This document shows, in pieces, positions 34,789 to 50,500 of a stretch of 64,000 nt of DNA (the first letter of the stretch is position 1; each line of letters opens with the position of its first letter). The DNA comes from Marchantia polymorpha subsp. ruderalis. Lineage: Eukaryota > Streptophyta > Marchantiopsida > Marchantiales > Marchantiaceae. The notes beneath the pieces are model-generated. The model was not told where the DNA came from and ran no database searches. It worked only from the letters and a program-made list of their open reading frames with translations. The stretch spans positions 15,874,501-15,938,500 of the forward strand of contig AP031353.1 in NCBI GenBank assembly GCA_037833965.1, written 5' to 3'. Both the position numbers and the translations under genes were made by a program.

Positions 34789-37700
34789 TGAGGATTGCGC
34801 GCAAATTCACCAAACCTACCACTTCTCGAATCCGCCCCCTATTCACCTGCAATTAAAAGGCCATACGACACTCGCATCACTTGCACCATTCGGGCCTTGC
34901 AACGCAAGCAGCCCACTACGGCAAATCCAACCAACGCATGCAAAACCTCAAACACTCGGACCGAATCCTGATCGCCATCCACGACGCAAAACCCCAATCG
35001 GAGAAGCAAAACAGGCCCCGATCGACACGCAGCTGACCGCACGCTGCACTACCCACACTGAGTGACTCACCCAGCTGTGCTCCGGGACAGGTCACAGTGC
35101 AGAGCCATGGGAGGGGAATCTCATGGAACGCGCGCATCAGCCGAAACGAGATCGGATGCTCGATCTCTCGCGCGTACGTCGCCCGTCTCGCCCGTACCTC
35201 TTGCCCTCCATGCGCGACGCTATTGGGCCTCCTCAGCGCGATGGTTTCTTCCCCTTCCGCTCGAGGAGTGCCGACCTCTTCCCGTCTCCGCAGCCTCTCC
35301 TCGTCCTCGTCCTCGTCCTCCTTCCTGCTCTTCTCGTTCCCACACGCCCGAGCGCAGCGCCCACGAGCAGCCAGGCGCCCTACCACGTGGACCCCGCCCT
35401 CGGACTACGTTGCGCGCATGAGAGGCCAGAGCTACCCGGTACAGTCCCGGGCAATCCTTCTCCTCCATCTCTCTCCACCTGAGGTCGCCGTTTACGTCGT
35501 TCGGACAGGAGCTCGATGCGTACACGTGGCGCAGTACAATGATTGGATGCAGTGTACGTCCATTGCATTTTCTCGATAGAAGCCCAAGAAGGAAAATTGG
35601 CACACATGTAGAATTTTGCGAAGGTCTCCGGGAAGAATGTGAGAAGATGTGAGCAACGAGCTGTTCCCTGCAGCCAAAATTGCAGTGCCATTGGAGTCTG
35701 CCTTCTCGGGCGGGCGGTGCAGGGAGGACTCGTGTGCCCCTTCTGGTATCCTTGCCACTGTTCGACTTGTTATTGAGAAGCAGTCGAGTTTCTTAAACCG
35801 AACAGTTCTTGTGCGGTATGCCGCTTAGGCTTCACTGTGGCGTAAGACGCTTATCTTGACAAGAATGAAAAAGGAGTGAAAAAGGTTAGCATGTTGGAAG
35901 AGTTCTCCTTTACTCCTTTTGATCGCTAGTTTTCATGCATTCTGAAAGTCTGTCTCTGCTGTGGATGATCACAAATTCCAAAGAGGCGAGCAGTTGAGAC
36001 TTCAAAGGCACACGCAGCCTACCATCACGATGTGGCTTTTCGAAGTTGGAATCACACTTTAGTCGTACCAATATCCTGTCCAGACACATAACTAGCACAA
36101 GATGGTTGAGCCTTCTGAGCTCATTATAGATCTGAATTCCGAGTTGAAAGAGCCTCATTGCTACTGTGCTGAGAACAGCTAAAGCCTATCATGGGTGAGA
36201 CAAGCCTTTCTCTGAAACTTTGAGCTATCATCGGAAGTGAAAACGATACTGGTCCCAGACCTACAACCTTATGAGGCCATGGAAATCAGGTGCGGAGAAG
36301 AAAAACGAGGGACAGAGAGACGCCACCAACAAGGTCTTCTCGATGTGCTTTTTTGATGGTCAAAAAAACAAAACAAAAGTCACCCTGAATAATGTATCAA
36401 TCAGACCGACTTCTTTCTCACGTGGTTCTCACCGATCGCCAAAATCATCAAGAGCTGGGTATCTCTATTGTCCGTGCGATCCAAAATTGGTTGCATATTG
36501 CGAGGACTGATAGAACATATTCGGTGTGCTTAGTGCAATGACTGAATAATATACAGAGTTTTGGAATCTGAAGGACAAGACCCTGCGACTTTTTCTCCCT
36601 TGAGGCACAGCGGATTACAGTTTTCTTAAGATGAGATCCATTAAGTTGTGAGCTGATAGTCCTACACCGTGGGCCAAGTAGACTAGATTTAACATATTTT
36701 GGCTGACATTTGTATGCAGTGTCTGGAATTCCAGGCGTAAATTTATATGAGCCCTTGAATATAAGAGACCCTTGAAAGAACAGAAATTTCGTGTTCTGAC
36801 GAACAATGCCTGGTTTGTAAGAAATTCTGAGAGAGCTGTAAATTCCAGCCTGCCTGCAGTTCGGTGTGATCTGGTTTCGTCCAGATTTCTCACCTTTGGC
36901 ACTCTCCACGAGGCTCAGAGGGGGCATCCTTTCGTCTTACCATATCAGAAAGTCTTGTTAAAGCTCTGGGATTCTTTGACCCAAAGTTCTAGTACAACTG
37001 CCTGTCAAGCATGTTATGGGGTTCGGAATCTGGGAGGATTAAAGTCAAAAGGCGTCACTGCAAGCGCGTGGATACGGACCTAGAGAACATATAATCTCCA
37101 AAAGCAGTGTAAAATAATTTTAACGAGCACGTAACCTTAACGTCACTGAGCAGCTGGATCATCTGATCTGTAGTTGAGGTGACTCTTGTCCCGACCTGTG
37201 GACCCAAAGTAGCTAACGAGCTGGGTACGAGCAAGTTGTAAAGCTGAACAGACAGGTAATTGAGCTGGATTTCGCTGTGGACATGTTTTCAGCCAGAACT
37301 AATCCTTGGCCCCTACTATTTCTTAGCTTGAAGAAACAGAACCTTGACCTCCAGCAAGATACCGCTGGCTAATGGGTCATGGGGAGCTCTCGAAAAACAG
37401 TCTTGAAAGTGCAGAAACCATGGGTGAGATGTCGTGTTCGACCGAGAGCCAAGGCTTATGCTAGGCGATGCATGCCTAGAATGGGCCTTGATTTCTCCGC
37501 AGCTGCATTACGAAAAAAGTTCCTGAAACCTATGGTATGACTCGAACTCCGACCTCGCACCATCACCTTGAGAGCTTCGCTGGAGACTATTGCGTACCAC
37601 CATTAGAAACAGCCTCTGTTTTAGACCTCGTCAGACTTGATAATCGACTGTCGTTCGTCGACGTCGGTTTGCATGTTGAGAAAAGCAAAACAATGAGCTT

Positions 37701-38379
37701 GTTCATGGTTCAGTACGGAGAACGTAAAGAGGTGTGCAACAACTGGGAAATGTTATACCAAGAGCCTGTCATTAGAGAATGACAAAAGCCGGGACACTTA
37801 TCGATCCACTATTCAATTCTAGCCAAATTTCCAGTTACAACAATCTTACTTCCTCTCGCTTTGCTCTGTAAATTTCTGTTGATTACAAGGGGCTCTTATA
37901 TACAAGGGGCTTATCTTAGCCCTGAGATTACGAGAAAGAATGTATGATACAATCCTCACACATGTACAGATAAGAAAACTATAAACAGTATCGGTGAACG
38001 TTTCGATCACTGAACTCACGTGCTTAGCCTATGAACGAATTTTGGTATAAGGTCTCCATTGCGGAGCTAGATGGGTACATATGCGAACAATCACGTTCTT
38101 ATAACTTTCTTCCACCACAAACCCACTCATCAGGGCAGTTCCCAATTTTCTATATGCTCAACCGGCTTCACCGCCAATATATTCAGCTCTCTAACTTTAC
38201 AGATGATCCGCCACTGCTCGGTAGATTAATTATTTGGTTTCACCAGATTCAACGAGCCACCCTCAACCAACCTGCTGCATTTCAGATCCCTCCAGTCCAA
38301 AGCATGTCATACAGCAGTCCAAAAATGCCACAGCTCAGAGAAAAGGAAAGCCGGACCCATGAATTGAACAGACCTGCCC
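34789..38379. other. intergenic, SAM50 5' flank and beyond
   Basis: From 34.8 to 35.5 kb the DNA is GC-rich (likely SAM50 promoter and 5' UTR) and carries a CCTCGT-type repeat at about 35299-35331. Open frames of up to 160 codons here look like shadows of that composition. From 35.6 to 38.4 kb I see nothing supportable. Confidence 0.45.
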
Positions 38380-39006
38380 TTAAGCACTCTCGTGACCTGC
38401 AGCTTGGTGTAGTGCTCGTTGCTCCCTCGTTGCGAGTTCCACCCCTTCCCGCATTGGCTTGTAATCTTTGTATTCACGGTCCGGTGGAGGTCCACCCTTC
38501 AACCAATCGGTGACCCAGGCCATATTGAAGCTTCCACTCTTACCCAAAAATTTGCCTTGACGGGGTGTTGAAGGCAAAGAGTGCCCATGGGCAACGACTT
38601 CATCATCGTCTGCGTCTTGAGGGACCCAGTCACCGGCATGCCACAATTTCCACCAGCCGTACTCGACCAGGATCAGAAGCATTGCTACGAAGGTGAGTGT
38701 GTAGCCGGCGATGGTGACATATCCAATGTAGACGAGATCCACTCGTTCATCGTAAGAGTTGAAGGCCAAGGCACACCCGTACCCGCCTCCGATGCCGATC
38801 AGCAAACACGTGAACAGAAACCCGGCTTGGCTGAATCTGCGCTCCACTCTGCACTCCTCGTACAAATTCCGTAGCATGACACCGACCACACAGAGCCACA
38901 ACGACAGAAGCAACAGACACATCGACGAATCCTCTATCAGATTGTTGATCGTCACTCCCTGCTTCTCACTCCCGTCATCCTGCGGTGCTTCTTCGCCGGA
39001 CGACAT
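38380..39006 (-). CDS. Uncharacterised protein with three predicted membrane helices
   Basis: Uninterrupted 208-aa frame whose first ATG is 39004-39006. I do not recognise the family. The N-terminus (1-27) is acidic and hydrophilic. Three hydrophobic segments follow at about 28-46 (LLLLSLWLCVVGVML), 61-83 (GFLFTCLLIGIGGGYGC) and 90-116 (VYIGYVTIAGYTLTFVAMLL). A Trp-rich turn (EYGWWKLWHAGDW) and a hydrophilic tail of about 75 residues with the charged motif PPPDREYKDYKPMREG come after. No signal peptide is seen apart from helix 1. Clean alternation of charged loops and helices argues for a real gene. A spliced continuation is possible but not needed. The 5' flank is GC-rich like those of neighbouring genes. 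Confidence 0.65.
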   Translation of the reverse strand: MSSGEEAPQDDGSEKQGVTINNLIEDSSMCLLLLSLWLCVVGVMLRNLYEECRVERRFSQAGFLFTCLLIGIGGGYGCALAFNSYDERVDLVYIGYVTIAGYTLTFVAMLLILVEYGWWKLWHAGDWVPQDADDDEVVAHGHSLPSTPRQGKFLGKSGSFNMAWVTDWLKGGPPPDREYKDYKPMREGVELATREQRALHQAAGHESA

Positions 39007-42000
39007 CTCGTCTGATTTTCCACCTTCTGAACAAGCGCTCCTGAAACGAAGAGTACGCTTAAACTCTCACAAATCTCCTCTTCCACAAGAGCACTCCCGA
39101 ACTGCTAAATGTCTTTTCTCCACGATTCTCTAGCTTCTCCCACTCGCTGGGCGATTGTCAGCGAATATCAGATAAAAAGCTCGCTTCTTGATGCACATGT
39201 GAGAGAGTGATCTACCCCCTGAGGAAACTCAATCCCGATCCAAAGCCTCAGACATTGCGCCCCAGCGAGCCGGATTCTAAACTCTGATTCCTACTGGCTG
39301 ACTGATCAAGAGCGTACGAGAGCCTCGCAAGAGGATCGAGGCGGGAGCAGATGACACTTGCAACTCGGCCAAGTCTGGCATCCACTGGGGAGCTTGCAAG
39401 AACCGTACTCCTGCTGCTCCTCCTCCTCCGCCCAGCCAGCCGAAGTCTCAGAACATCGAGATGCCCACCGGGGGAACGGGCCCATTCACAATGGCAAAGG
39501 TGATGCCGATGGCGCGAGCATTGTAAGGAGCGCCTGGCAGTAAACAAAGTCGCCTCGATGCGGAGTCCAGGGAGGCAGTGACATCACTGTCCGTCCCGCC
39601 TCTGCCCTAATGGCGCACGGGCGAGATCTGTCTGCACTCGCTCCACACGGCGGCAAAGCGCAGCGCAATTATTGTCGCTGCTCGCAGCCACTCGGATTCC
39701 CCTTTCCGTTTTTCTGCAAAGCACGGCCTCTGCATCTGCTTTGCTTCGCTCATGCGATAAAGCAGGTCCGTTCGGCCTCTTTTCCTCTCCGAGAGGGACC
39801 CGGTCGATGTCGCCTGGGCGATTGATTCTCATGAAATCCCCCTCCCGCGACCGATCGACCCCATCACGTTGACTGCAGTGGTATTCAAGTCAATGGTCCC
39901 AGCGGGGCCAGCTGTAGACTGTCATTGGCAGACAAATTTCGGCCTGTTCTGTATCTACTCGGAGACAGTTAATTTTGCATCGAGGGTGGTGGGGGAGGCC
40001 AGAATTCTTCCGGAGTGTTTCACTTCTGAGTCAGTGAAAGTTTCTGCGTGAATTTTGCACTATGCGAGCTGCCGAGTGTTGGCGCACTCACTGCCTCGCC
40101 ACTTGCAAGGGATCTGGAATTTGGAATTTGGAATTTGGAGACGTGCTGACGTGAATTTGGAGACCTCCTTTGAGAAGTTTTGAGAAGTTTCGTCGTCGGT
40201 GGGCCTCTCGCATGCAGTAGAATCCAGCCGGATGACGTGGGAGCCGTCGATGAAGGTCGACGACGGGATGCCAAAGCTTTCGGCTGCGAGGCATTCGGGA
40301 TGCCGATTTCTTCGTGCTGGTCGTGTTCTGTGCAGTGCAGTGCAGAGGGAATTTGTGACGCCGTGGCGAGACGAAGCTTGGATCTCTCGCCTCGGAAACA
40401 GTCATTTGCTCCCGCAAGTAAGGAGAGGACGGCGACTGCTCAGACTGTCGGCGTGTATGTATCGATCTTGATGCGGATCGGATATTTGGATCTGCTCGGA
40501 CGCTGAAAAGATTACTCAGCAGAGGAGGAGGAGAAGAGTTTACAGTGCCTGCATGGTGAGTAGACTCGTAAGATTCGTTGATGGAGTTAGCTCTTAGTTT
40601 TGACAGGGTACATTCCTGAAGGCTCTAAATGGGCCTTTGACTTTGATCCTTTCCATCGCCCTTTGCTACCTCCACACGAAGAAGTCTATAACTCTCGTCA
40701 GGTGAAGGATGCAGGGTTCTGTCCAAGGATATCACATTGGTTGCTACATTGACTTGCTTAGATAGGACAAGCAAACAAGTGGGGCTGAAAGTGGATGCTG
40801 CGCTGCCAGATTCAGATGCGAGCGCGATCATGATGAACACGACGGGACGCATCGCCTCTTAGCCCTCTAGTTCACTCCTCGACGGACACTTGCAGGCGTA
40901 ACCTTATGTTTCCGTTTTGACAGGCAGATATCACTGCCACAGAAATCACTACGCTCCGTGAGAAGTGAAAAGAGTAGAGAACATAATTCTTCGAAGTAGA
41001 TCCTTCAACTCAAGGTTCGAGAACGCACATGATGAATTTTGAGTTCATTTGATTTTGGTTTAGATCAATGTGATGAATGAAAGTCGTAAAGGCCAGCAAC
41101 GCGTCTGGTGTTGAACTTCCAAATTGTTACATACCACTAACATTGACATATCGGTCACCACTGAAAGTTTCACACGGAAAAAAATGGCAATGCACTGCAC
41201 AGAACCTCATAGAACTTGGAAACCTTTCGATGAAGGACTGGGACATTCCTCGACGCGGAATAATTCAAATATGATAGATTTATAAGCCAACCATCCACAA
41301 GGACAAAATTGCATTGGACAGCCGACAAGTGTGTCCAAGCCATACGCTTAGGATCTGAAATCGTACCCACGTACGAAGAAAAACTGTGTAAGTTTAAAAC
41401 GACCGCCTCTGAAAAAGGTGTAGGGTGTGCTGGGGCAGGACCACTCCCGGTACAGCAAGGTTCACCAAGAAGCGCTATAACGACGCACGTCGTCTACTAC
41501 TAACTTTCAAAAGAGTGAGCTCAGAACAAAATGAGGCCACTCAAAGCTTCGGGCAGATCCGTTCTCTTCGCTCCACACGGCTACGGACAGGTCAAACTGG
41601 AGTGATGACTACCCCAGAGGCGCCAAAGGTAGGCGTCACGGTAAAGAAGCTGACAGGCATGCGCCTCATTTGGACTATTGACAACAGAAAAGCTCCAGGT
41701 GCAACACGGTTCCTACTCGAGTGGGTGAGTATGATGATGGCTGGAGTTCTACTGAAGCTCAGGCCTGTCAAGTCTTCTTCGTCAGCCGTAAACGGGTAGT
41801 AAGAAGAGAGTACATCAACTCAAAATCGCTATCCACTTAAGCCTGGGTTATATACCTACCTCGTTTTATCTCCTCTGCTTGACAATTCTTCTTCCTATTC
41901 CGGATAAATCTCGAGGAAGCAATTTTTAGTCCGGGAGCATACCCTGGTCTGTCAAGCGAAAAGATTAGGCATTCTCCTAAATGCCTCTGTGCCTCATACA

Positions 42001-42059
42001 GATCTCTATGTTTAGATTTGTGGTCTGAAAATTTCATGGCCGAACATGAGTACGAGTCT
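39007..42059. other. intergenic between the membrane protein and eS6
   Basis: GC-rich from 39.0 to 40.5 kb, probably the promoter of the membrane-protein gene. GAATTTG repeats about three times near 40112-40138. From 40.6 to 42.06 kb there is no supportable gene. A 124-codon plus-strand frame at 41425-41799 has no recognisable features. Confidence 0.45.
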
Positions 42060-44134
<2,075 letters not shown>

Positions 44135-45869
44135 GATGTCGGCTCTGCTGGGGCTTCAAGCGGTCGGCCGCTGCAATTGTGCTCTTTGCAGTGCCGAAGC
44201 AATGAATTTCGAAAAGACTTCGACCCACACGCCGTCGCCCTAAAGACGAATGCCACAACCCTAGACATCATGGCATGTCATGCCATCCATGCATGTTGGG
44301 ACTAATCCTTATGTGTTAACAACCACATTCATGGACAGAAGATCAAAGAACCATCCATCGTCACCTTGAATTGACAAATGGCGATGAGCCACCGCCGGAG
44401 TAAAACTATTCCGTTCCCCATCTTTGGATAAATTAATCTTGCTTCCTTAATTAGAAGATAATCATGCATTTCTTCGTCTTACCCCATCACCATCTTCTGG
44501 CCAACAATGGTATGTATTGTGAAACGATACAAAATTAACTTTGAGTGGCAATATAGAACCAAAATTAACGGTGAGGCGGTAATAGAAACAAGTACCCTTT
44601 TGAGGAGTTCGTAATGTCAGAAAATTTTCATATTGTAGAGGAAAATAAATTTTCAATTTATTATAGGACTAAACTATCAAACTGACATCCCGATAAATAT
44701 CACGGATGCTCGGAAACATTACAAATTTGGTGCATCCGGGCATGCTACACTTCGATTGTGGGCATGGCCACCATAACTACTGTATATGTTAACATCCTCC
44801 CCTATATCGAATATCACGTTCTTCTAAATGGCAAGAACGCAATGTGAAGCGACAGGGGTGCCCGGTACAAGAACCTCTCTCACGTGGTAAAGGTCGGTCG
44901 CAGTAAAGGACCTCCTTGCTCGGACCTCCACGCTGGCGCAGGCTCTGCCAGTCACAGATCTCGGTATCTTCGGACTTTCTCTCCTGTTTTGATTTCTTGT
45001 CTCCATTGCTCGACACAAATGAATTCCACTATTCGCAGGCAGCCTGTTGATTTAGCCAGTTTCAGGATCAGTGGTCTTCCAGTCGCTGTCTTTCGAGAGT
45101 GATCAGAGCGGTCGAGCCGGTCGAGGCCTCAATTTCAGTGGACTGACGAAGCAGTGGATGCCACGAATTTCCCTCCTGGCTTTGAGGGAATTGAGAAGGT
45201 GCTGCTGACAGTTCGTTGGGATCGAGGATTTGGTACTTGTTCTGTGGCTCTACACCAAGTTTGCGGTCCGTGCAACACGATCCTAGCTAGCGGTGCTGTC
45301 CCGTTTGGAAGCGCGATTTTTCGGATTTTGCTGACAGACGAGTAACGCTGGATGCCCTGTTTTGGAGCATGCACAACGGTAGCGGTCATTACGACTCGGT
45401 GGTTCTCTTTGTTGCTACCAGATATTGAGAGTGCGGAGCCCGCACTGAAACCATTTTCTGTGGGTTCAATCTACTCTTGTAAAACAACATATGTTCTGCT
45501 GCTTTGAAAATCCGTGCGAGCGAATCCCTGGAGTCTGGAAGCGTTGGGCCTTCTCGTTGTAGACGTCACCACATTCGTTCTGTACATACTCGACGTGATC
45601 TGGGTGTGGATCCAAGTCTACGTTGATTTCCGTTTGCAGCCCTAAACAACGTTTGACTGGAATTGCGGGAAATTGCACAGAGCATTAGGTGATGTTAATG
45701 CGAAACCGCAGATTGTAGAATTTGATTCACATTTTGGGTCAAGGAAAGCACCAATCAAGAGGAGGTTTTTCTAGAATTTCGGTGGCTGCTCGAGTCAGAG
45801 GAATCATCAAGTGGGTGCACTTGCTTACTTGTACAGCGCAGTGGCAGGGGTTGTAGACAGAGATCAGAT
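44135..45869. other. shared 5' region between divergent eS6 and SDHAF1
   Basis: About 1.7 kb between two head-to-head genes. It holds 5' UTR and promoter sequence for eS6 (minus) on the left and SDHAF1 (plus) on the right. Short open frames on both strands at 44.8-45.7 kb match no family. Confidence 0.5.
44257..44263 (+). promoter_or_regulatory. telo-box core (AACCCTA) upstream of eS6
   Basis: AACCCTA lies 123 bp upstream of the eS6 start codon. Telo-boxes are common in plant ribosomal-protein promoters. A seven-base match is weak by itself, and position is the main support. Confidence 0.35.
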
Positions 45870-46118
45870 ATGAAGGGGAGGCTGTCAGGTATTCAGAAGC
45901 AAGTTTTGAGCTTGCACCGCTCGTTGCTTCGGGCAGCCCGTGCAAAACCTCCAGAGACGCGGGAGCAAATTGAGCGATTTGTGAATGCGGAATTTCGTAA
46001 GAACGCAGCTATAGACAAGAAGAACTACCAGCAAATTGAGTACTTAATTAGACGCGGTCAGAAGCAGCTGGAGATGGTGCGCACTTCGGACGGGTTTTCA
46101 GTGGTAGAAGTAAAATGA
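45870..46118 (+). CDS. SDHAF1: Succinate dehydrogenase assembly factor 1 (LYR family)
   Basis: Small mitochondrial matrix chaperone that helps insert Fe-S clusters into the SDH2 subunit of complex II. The protein has 82 aa in one exon, a normal length for plant members. Diagnostic features are GIQKQVLSLHRSLLRAARAK at 7-26, where the family has LYR, and IEYLIRRGQKQLEMVR at about 56-71, which matches the conserved IEYLxRRGxxQL block. The Y of LYR is here His (CAC, one base from TAC). The start is the first ATG of the frame, and no upstream in-frame extension is needed. A possible AATAAA lies at 46547-46552. Confidence 0.92.
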   Translation: MKGRLSGIQKQVLSLHRSLLRAARAKPPETREQIERFVNAEFRKNAAIDKKNYQQIEYLIRRGQKQLEMVRTSDGFSVVEVK

Positions 46119-47560
46119 TGTGCTCGCTGAGTCACTTTGTGTGAGCTGATTTTTTTCATCTTCAGCCTTTCATGGAACTAATTCATATATTGCCGGAGAT
46201 GCCCGCAAGCTGTCTTTGATGTCATTCGTCACAGCGGTGAAACATTATTCCGGTATCTCATCGCAGCTTGAGGGCCTCTTAAGGATGGTTCGGTGATTCG
46301 GTACTTGAGCTCGGGTGTTTGGTTCTGTATCTCGCTCTGTACCCTTCAGTAAGATATTCGCAGTGGGAGCGATCGCAGTGGAATGCATCTGGATTCCTCT
46401 TTACAGAGAGACAAAACATGACATTGCCCGTGTTGGAGTTTTTCTATGTATCCAGGCTGCAGGCTGCAAGCCATCGTGTGCTATTAAGAGTATCCAAACA
46501 TTGTCCGACGCGTTCCTCACCCAACCATATCATGCCATTCGAACGAAATAAAACGATCTTACTCTTACGTGGAATTGGGTAACTGCGTACGGTTTTTATC
46601 AACGAGTGGGGCTGTAATGTACAGTGAGGAAGAAGCTGCGCCTCCTCCCGTTTGGATTCGTCCATAGACTTGATCATGCCTCGTACCATATTGGATGTCT
46701 GCGTCTCTAAATGGGCTCGCAAACAAGACACGGAAATCTGGCGGAGAGCTACTTGGCGAATATGGATAGAATCTCGCTTGTTGCTCTCCATGCGGGATGG
46801 TTATAAATATCGTGACGACTGACAGTAAGTCATCGATTTCAGTTTAAGAAAGAAGCTGGATACTTGATTTGATACACAGAACACAATCATGCTGAGTTCG
46901 AGTGGTACATTTTTCTGAAAGGGGAAGTACGAGTACAAATTCATTTTCGAGCCCATTCAAAGGGATTTATGAACTCTCGATAAGTTTCAAATAGGAAACA
47001 ACCGATCTGCACAAATTTTCAACCACAGAATTGGATAAACGGCGCCAAGTCTTGGTATGAGTACCTGCTGTTTAGCTCATCAAAAAATGGAACACTTCGG
47101 GAACCAACCGGACCTCAAACGAGAATCTTGCACCGGATGACCGGGGAATGCAAATTGTGCGACTTCCATTATTATTAAATACACAGCACGCTTCACTTCA
47201 AAAATCACTCATTTGACACTTGGTTCTCGACGGCTGCAGCGGTCCTGCTCCATCCAAATTGTCATCGCTGGCTTCCAAACAAGGACCATACGGACCACTT
47301 TTGAAGGACCCATGCAAACACGTACACCTCTTGCCGAGGTGTGCGTATCACACGTGGCAGAATACTTCATCCCCTCTATGGCAAAAGTGGTGGGGCCACT
47401 CGTCTCCTTTTAAATGATTAATGAATGAATGACCGGGCAAATTATCCTAATCAAAGGATGCACCCAGTCCAGCGAGGAGCCATCTTACGATACAAAATGG
47501 TGCACAACTGTACAGCAACCAACATTGATGCTATGATGTCGGCCTGGCAAGTAAAAAGAT
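46119..47560. other. intergenic, convergent 3' flanks of SDHAF1 and the RHIP1-like gene
   Basis: Convergent gene ends. There is a candidate AATAAA for SDHAF1 at 46547-46552. Otherwise I see no gene, RNA or repeat worth naming. Confidence 0.45.
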
Positions 47561-50500
47561 CTATATTCCAACTCCATACTGGCTCGCAATCTTCGCCACC
47601 TTCTTGTTGAGACTCGATCGCTGTTGTTTGGCCTCCCACGCCATTGAAGCAACCTGATACACAAGCTTACACTCATTAGCTCGAACCTTGCACTCATAAC
47701 GCCAGTAGGTGTCAAAGTCCTGCCAAACGTATTCAGCATGCTTTGGGTACATATACATCCTCTCCTTGGAACACAATATTCTGTTCAAAGAAGCCTAACA
47801 AAGCTAATGCTTACGAAGAAAGCCACACGGATCATCTTCAGGCCGTTACAATCAGATTTTCAGATTTTCCGCTATTATTGTAATCCTCTCCACATGACGG
47901 TTCAGTGGGTTTTCCCGTTTTGGCCACATTAACAGTCCTCGTGTTGTTGACTTTGTGTGTAGAGAAAACCTAGATGAACATTTACGATTCTATCATTCAA
48001 CCCTGCCTAGAGAGAAGAGACAACTCTTCAGAACATTACCTCAGCACGTAATTTCAAAGCTTCTCGTCCGGGTAACTCCCTCAAATCATCCATAAGACCT
48101 ACAACCAGCAAATCGTCATTGGAGAAACCTCACTTCGGGTGAACTTAGCTTAAATGAAAACATTGACCACAATGAGCGTACAATAAAGACATCAGCATGA
48201 CATACTGCGAGACGAGCACTTCGTGTTCTAAGAACATTAAAAATCATCACAGCTTTGGACAATTCGTGGTCATCAAGAAACAAAAGGAAAGAACAGAATC
48301 GAAATAAGCGATGGGATTAGAAAGTTGAAACTCACGTCGTGCTGAACTTTCAGTCTTGTAGACCGTATTCACCAGACTCCGCAGTTGGCTGCCGGTATTT
48401 CTGATGCAAAACATTGAACTCGATCAGTTCTATTCGTTTTGGTGGACAAAGAGAAAAAACGAAAAATTACCCAGAAAAAAACTTCATCCTTACTTCAGCT
48501 TTGTCCGGCCCCTCGTCAGCTCCTCTTCAGCAAGCTTTGCTCGTTCCTGCAACACAAGGCCAGTCGACACAGGTTTTGAGCAAAGTACTTTACGAGGTCA
48601 TATCCATAAAACCACAGAGATTTAGATTCAGAAAAATGAAGTAGGTAACCAGAAAGAAACACAACTTTTCGGACACCAATAGCTCTGCAAATCCTCGGAA
48701 TAAGAAAAAGACAATTGGATCTACCAAATCGCACTCGTCATACTGACTCTCGACCGTCAAGTTTGCTGATATCAAGAAGTACCTCTAGCTTCTTGCTTTC
48801 ATTCTTCAACAAATCGACGGACTGACGCATCTCCTTTACTTGTTTATCCGCGCTGATAACCATTTGCTGCATGATTGAGTCGGTCCGAACTTCAGTTATG
48901 AGCCCTATTATTCAGATTGAAGACCGACTCATTCATAAACCTCAACTTCTTTTCTGAACAAATGTTGACGAGAAGAAGCTGCTGCTAGATTTCTAGACTT
49001 TGCATTAACAATGACGAAACCTATGACCTTCATTTATACCTCTTCACTTTGAAATCTTCCGATTGTATTGCGAAACAAAAAACGCCTTGGTCCTGTGCAT
49101 GAAACATTATGAAGGAAATTAGGAAGTAACCTATATATAACCGAAAGGCAACGAACATCAAACTGATTTTATACCGCACTGCCTTTTCTATTCCACGTGT
49201 GTAGTTCACCGAAGGAGAGACAACTTACTCCTCATGAGGAGCAAAGCTCCACTAATTCCAACTCCATATGCTATATTCGGATTATCTCTAGCAGCCAAAA
49301 CACCCTCTGCAGTGGAAACATTTATCACAAATCACGTAAGACGGGATTTAATGCCAAGCAAAGTGGACATAATTACGGAAAATAGGGTTTAAATGTTTCT
49401 CATTTCCAGACGTTAGACTCGTCTCACAGTACATAATAATAAAAAAAATTGTAAACTTGCGATGACCTTTGCTATAAAATGCTTCACGGCAATGATAATC
49501 GAGCAAGACGCTTGCACATTTAATTCTCATTGAAAATCATCTTGCTATTGTTGCTTCTGAGTTATCTTCAGAAATGCCAACAACTAAGTGAGGAGTCTAG
49601 TCTGAGGAGACTTATAATGTCTCCTCAGACTTGACAGTGAGCCACACACCTTTCAATTTGCCGAAAAACAGGTCCTCATAAACTTTATACTCGCTCTGAG
49701 CCTTGTGCAAGTATTCCTGTGTGGGTAAAAAAAGAAAAAAAAAAGGATTGTGAGTTCGTTTCGACTTTAAGATACGCCTAAACCACCAGATGTTCTGGTC
49801 CAGACTCCATCAGGTTAAGAGTTATGCTCTTATGAGTTCTCCCTTCTTCGTTCTTTGGCTCTTGTAGTCGAATGAAACATGCGAAGATAAATTAGGTCAA
49901 TCTGTGTAGAGCTTCCATCTGGCAATTCCCTTGTTGGTCCCTTCAAAACTTTCACATTCCATGCGCTCTTAAAGTCTTTGGAAAACTTTGTTAATCCCTT
50001 TGTACCAAGGATGCGTGGATATCTAGGGAGGTTTTATCATGATCAAAAAAAATGGAGGAAGATGGAGCTCGAGGCACAAGAATATGTGGGGATACATGAT
50101 GAGGCACAGAAGTTGCAAGCCTTGAAACAAAGATAACTGCTTGGCCAGCAATAATATCATCGAAGCAGCAGCACTCACTCGACATAAGAATCAGCAGTCT
50201 TAGCAGTTTTGAGGACATGCAGTCTTGCCGTGCATGGTAATGCTTTGTTCACCCTAAACCTACAGTATTGACAATTCATAGCCGAGAATTGTCAAATGAG
50301 CTGCAGTCAAACTCACACCATGCAAGCGTACTTCTTCGGTGAGCACCTCGGGTATACAGAAGTAGCAAATTGCCCAAAGTTCCCACGTTCCATAGTCACA
50401 AGAATTTAACGCTGTTTTTCTCTCTAACTAAACATTCTTCATATAAAAACATCGTGGCTGAACCCTAAACCTAGACGAGGTAGAACAACTGCGTACAATC

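Noticed and set aside
35097-35579. A 160-codon plus-strand open frame upstream of SAM50, plus overlapping frames on both strands
   Set aside because: Several overlapping long frames on both strands in GC-rich DNA with CCTCGT repeats is the signature of composition, not coding.
41425-41799. A 124-codon plus-strand open frame
   Set aside because: No domain or motif and no visible promoter or splice context. Probably chance.
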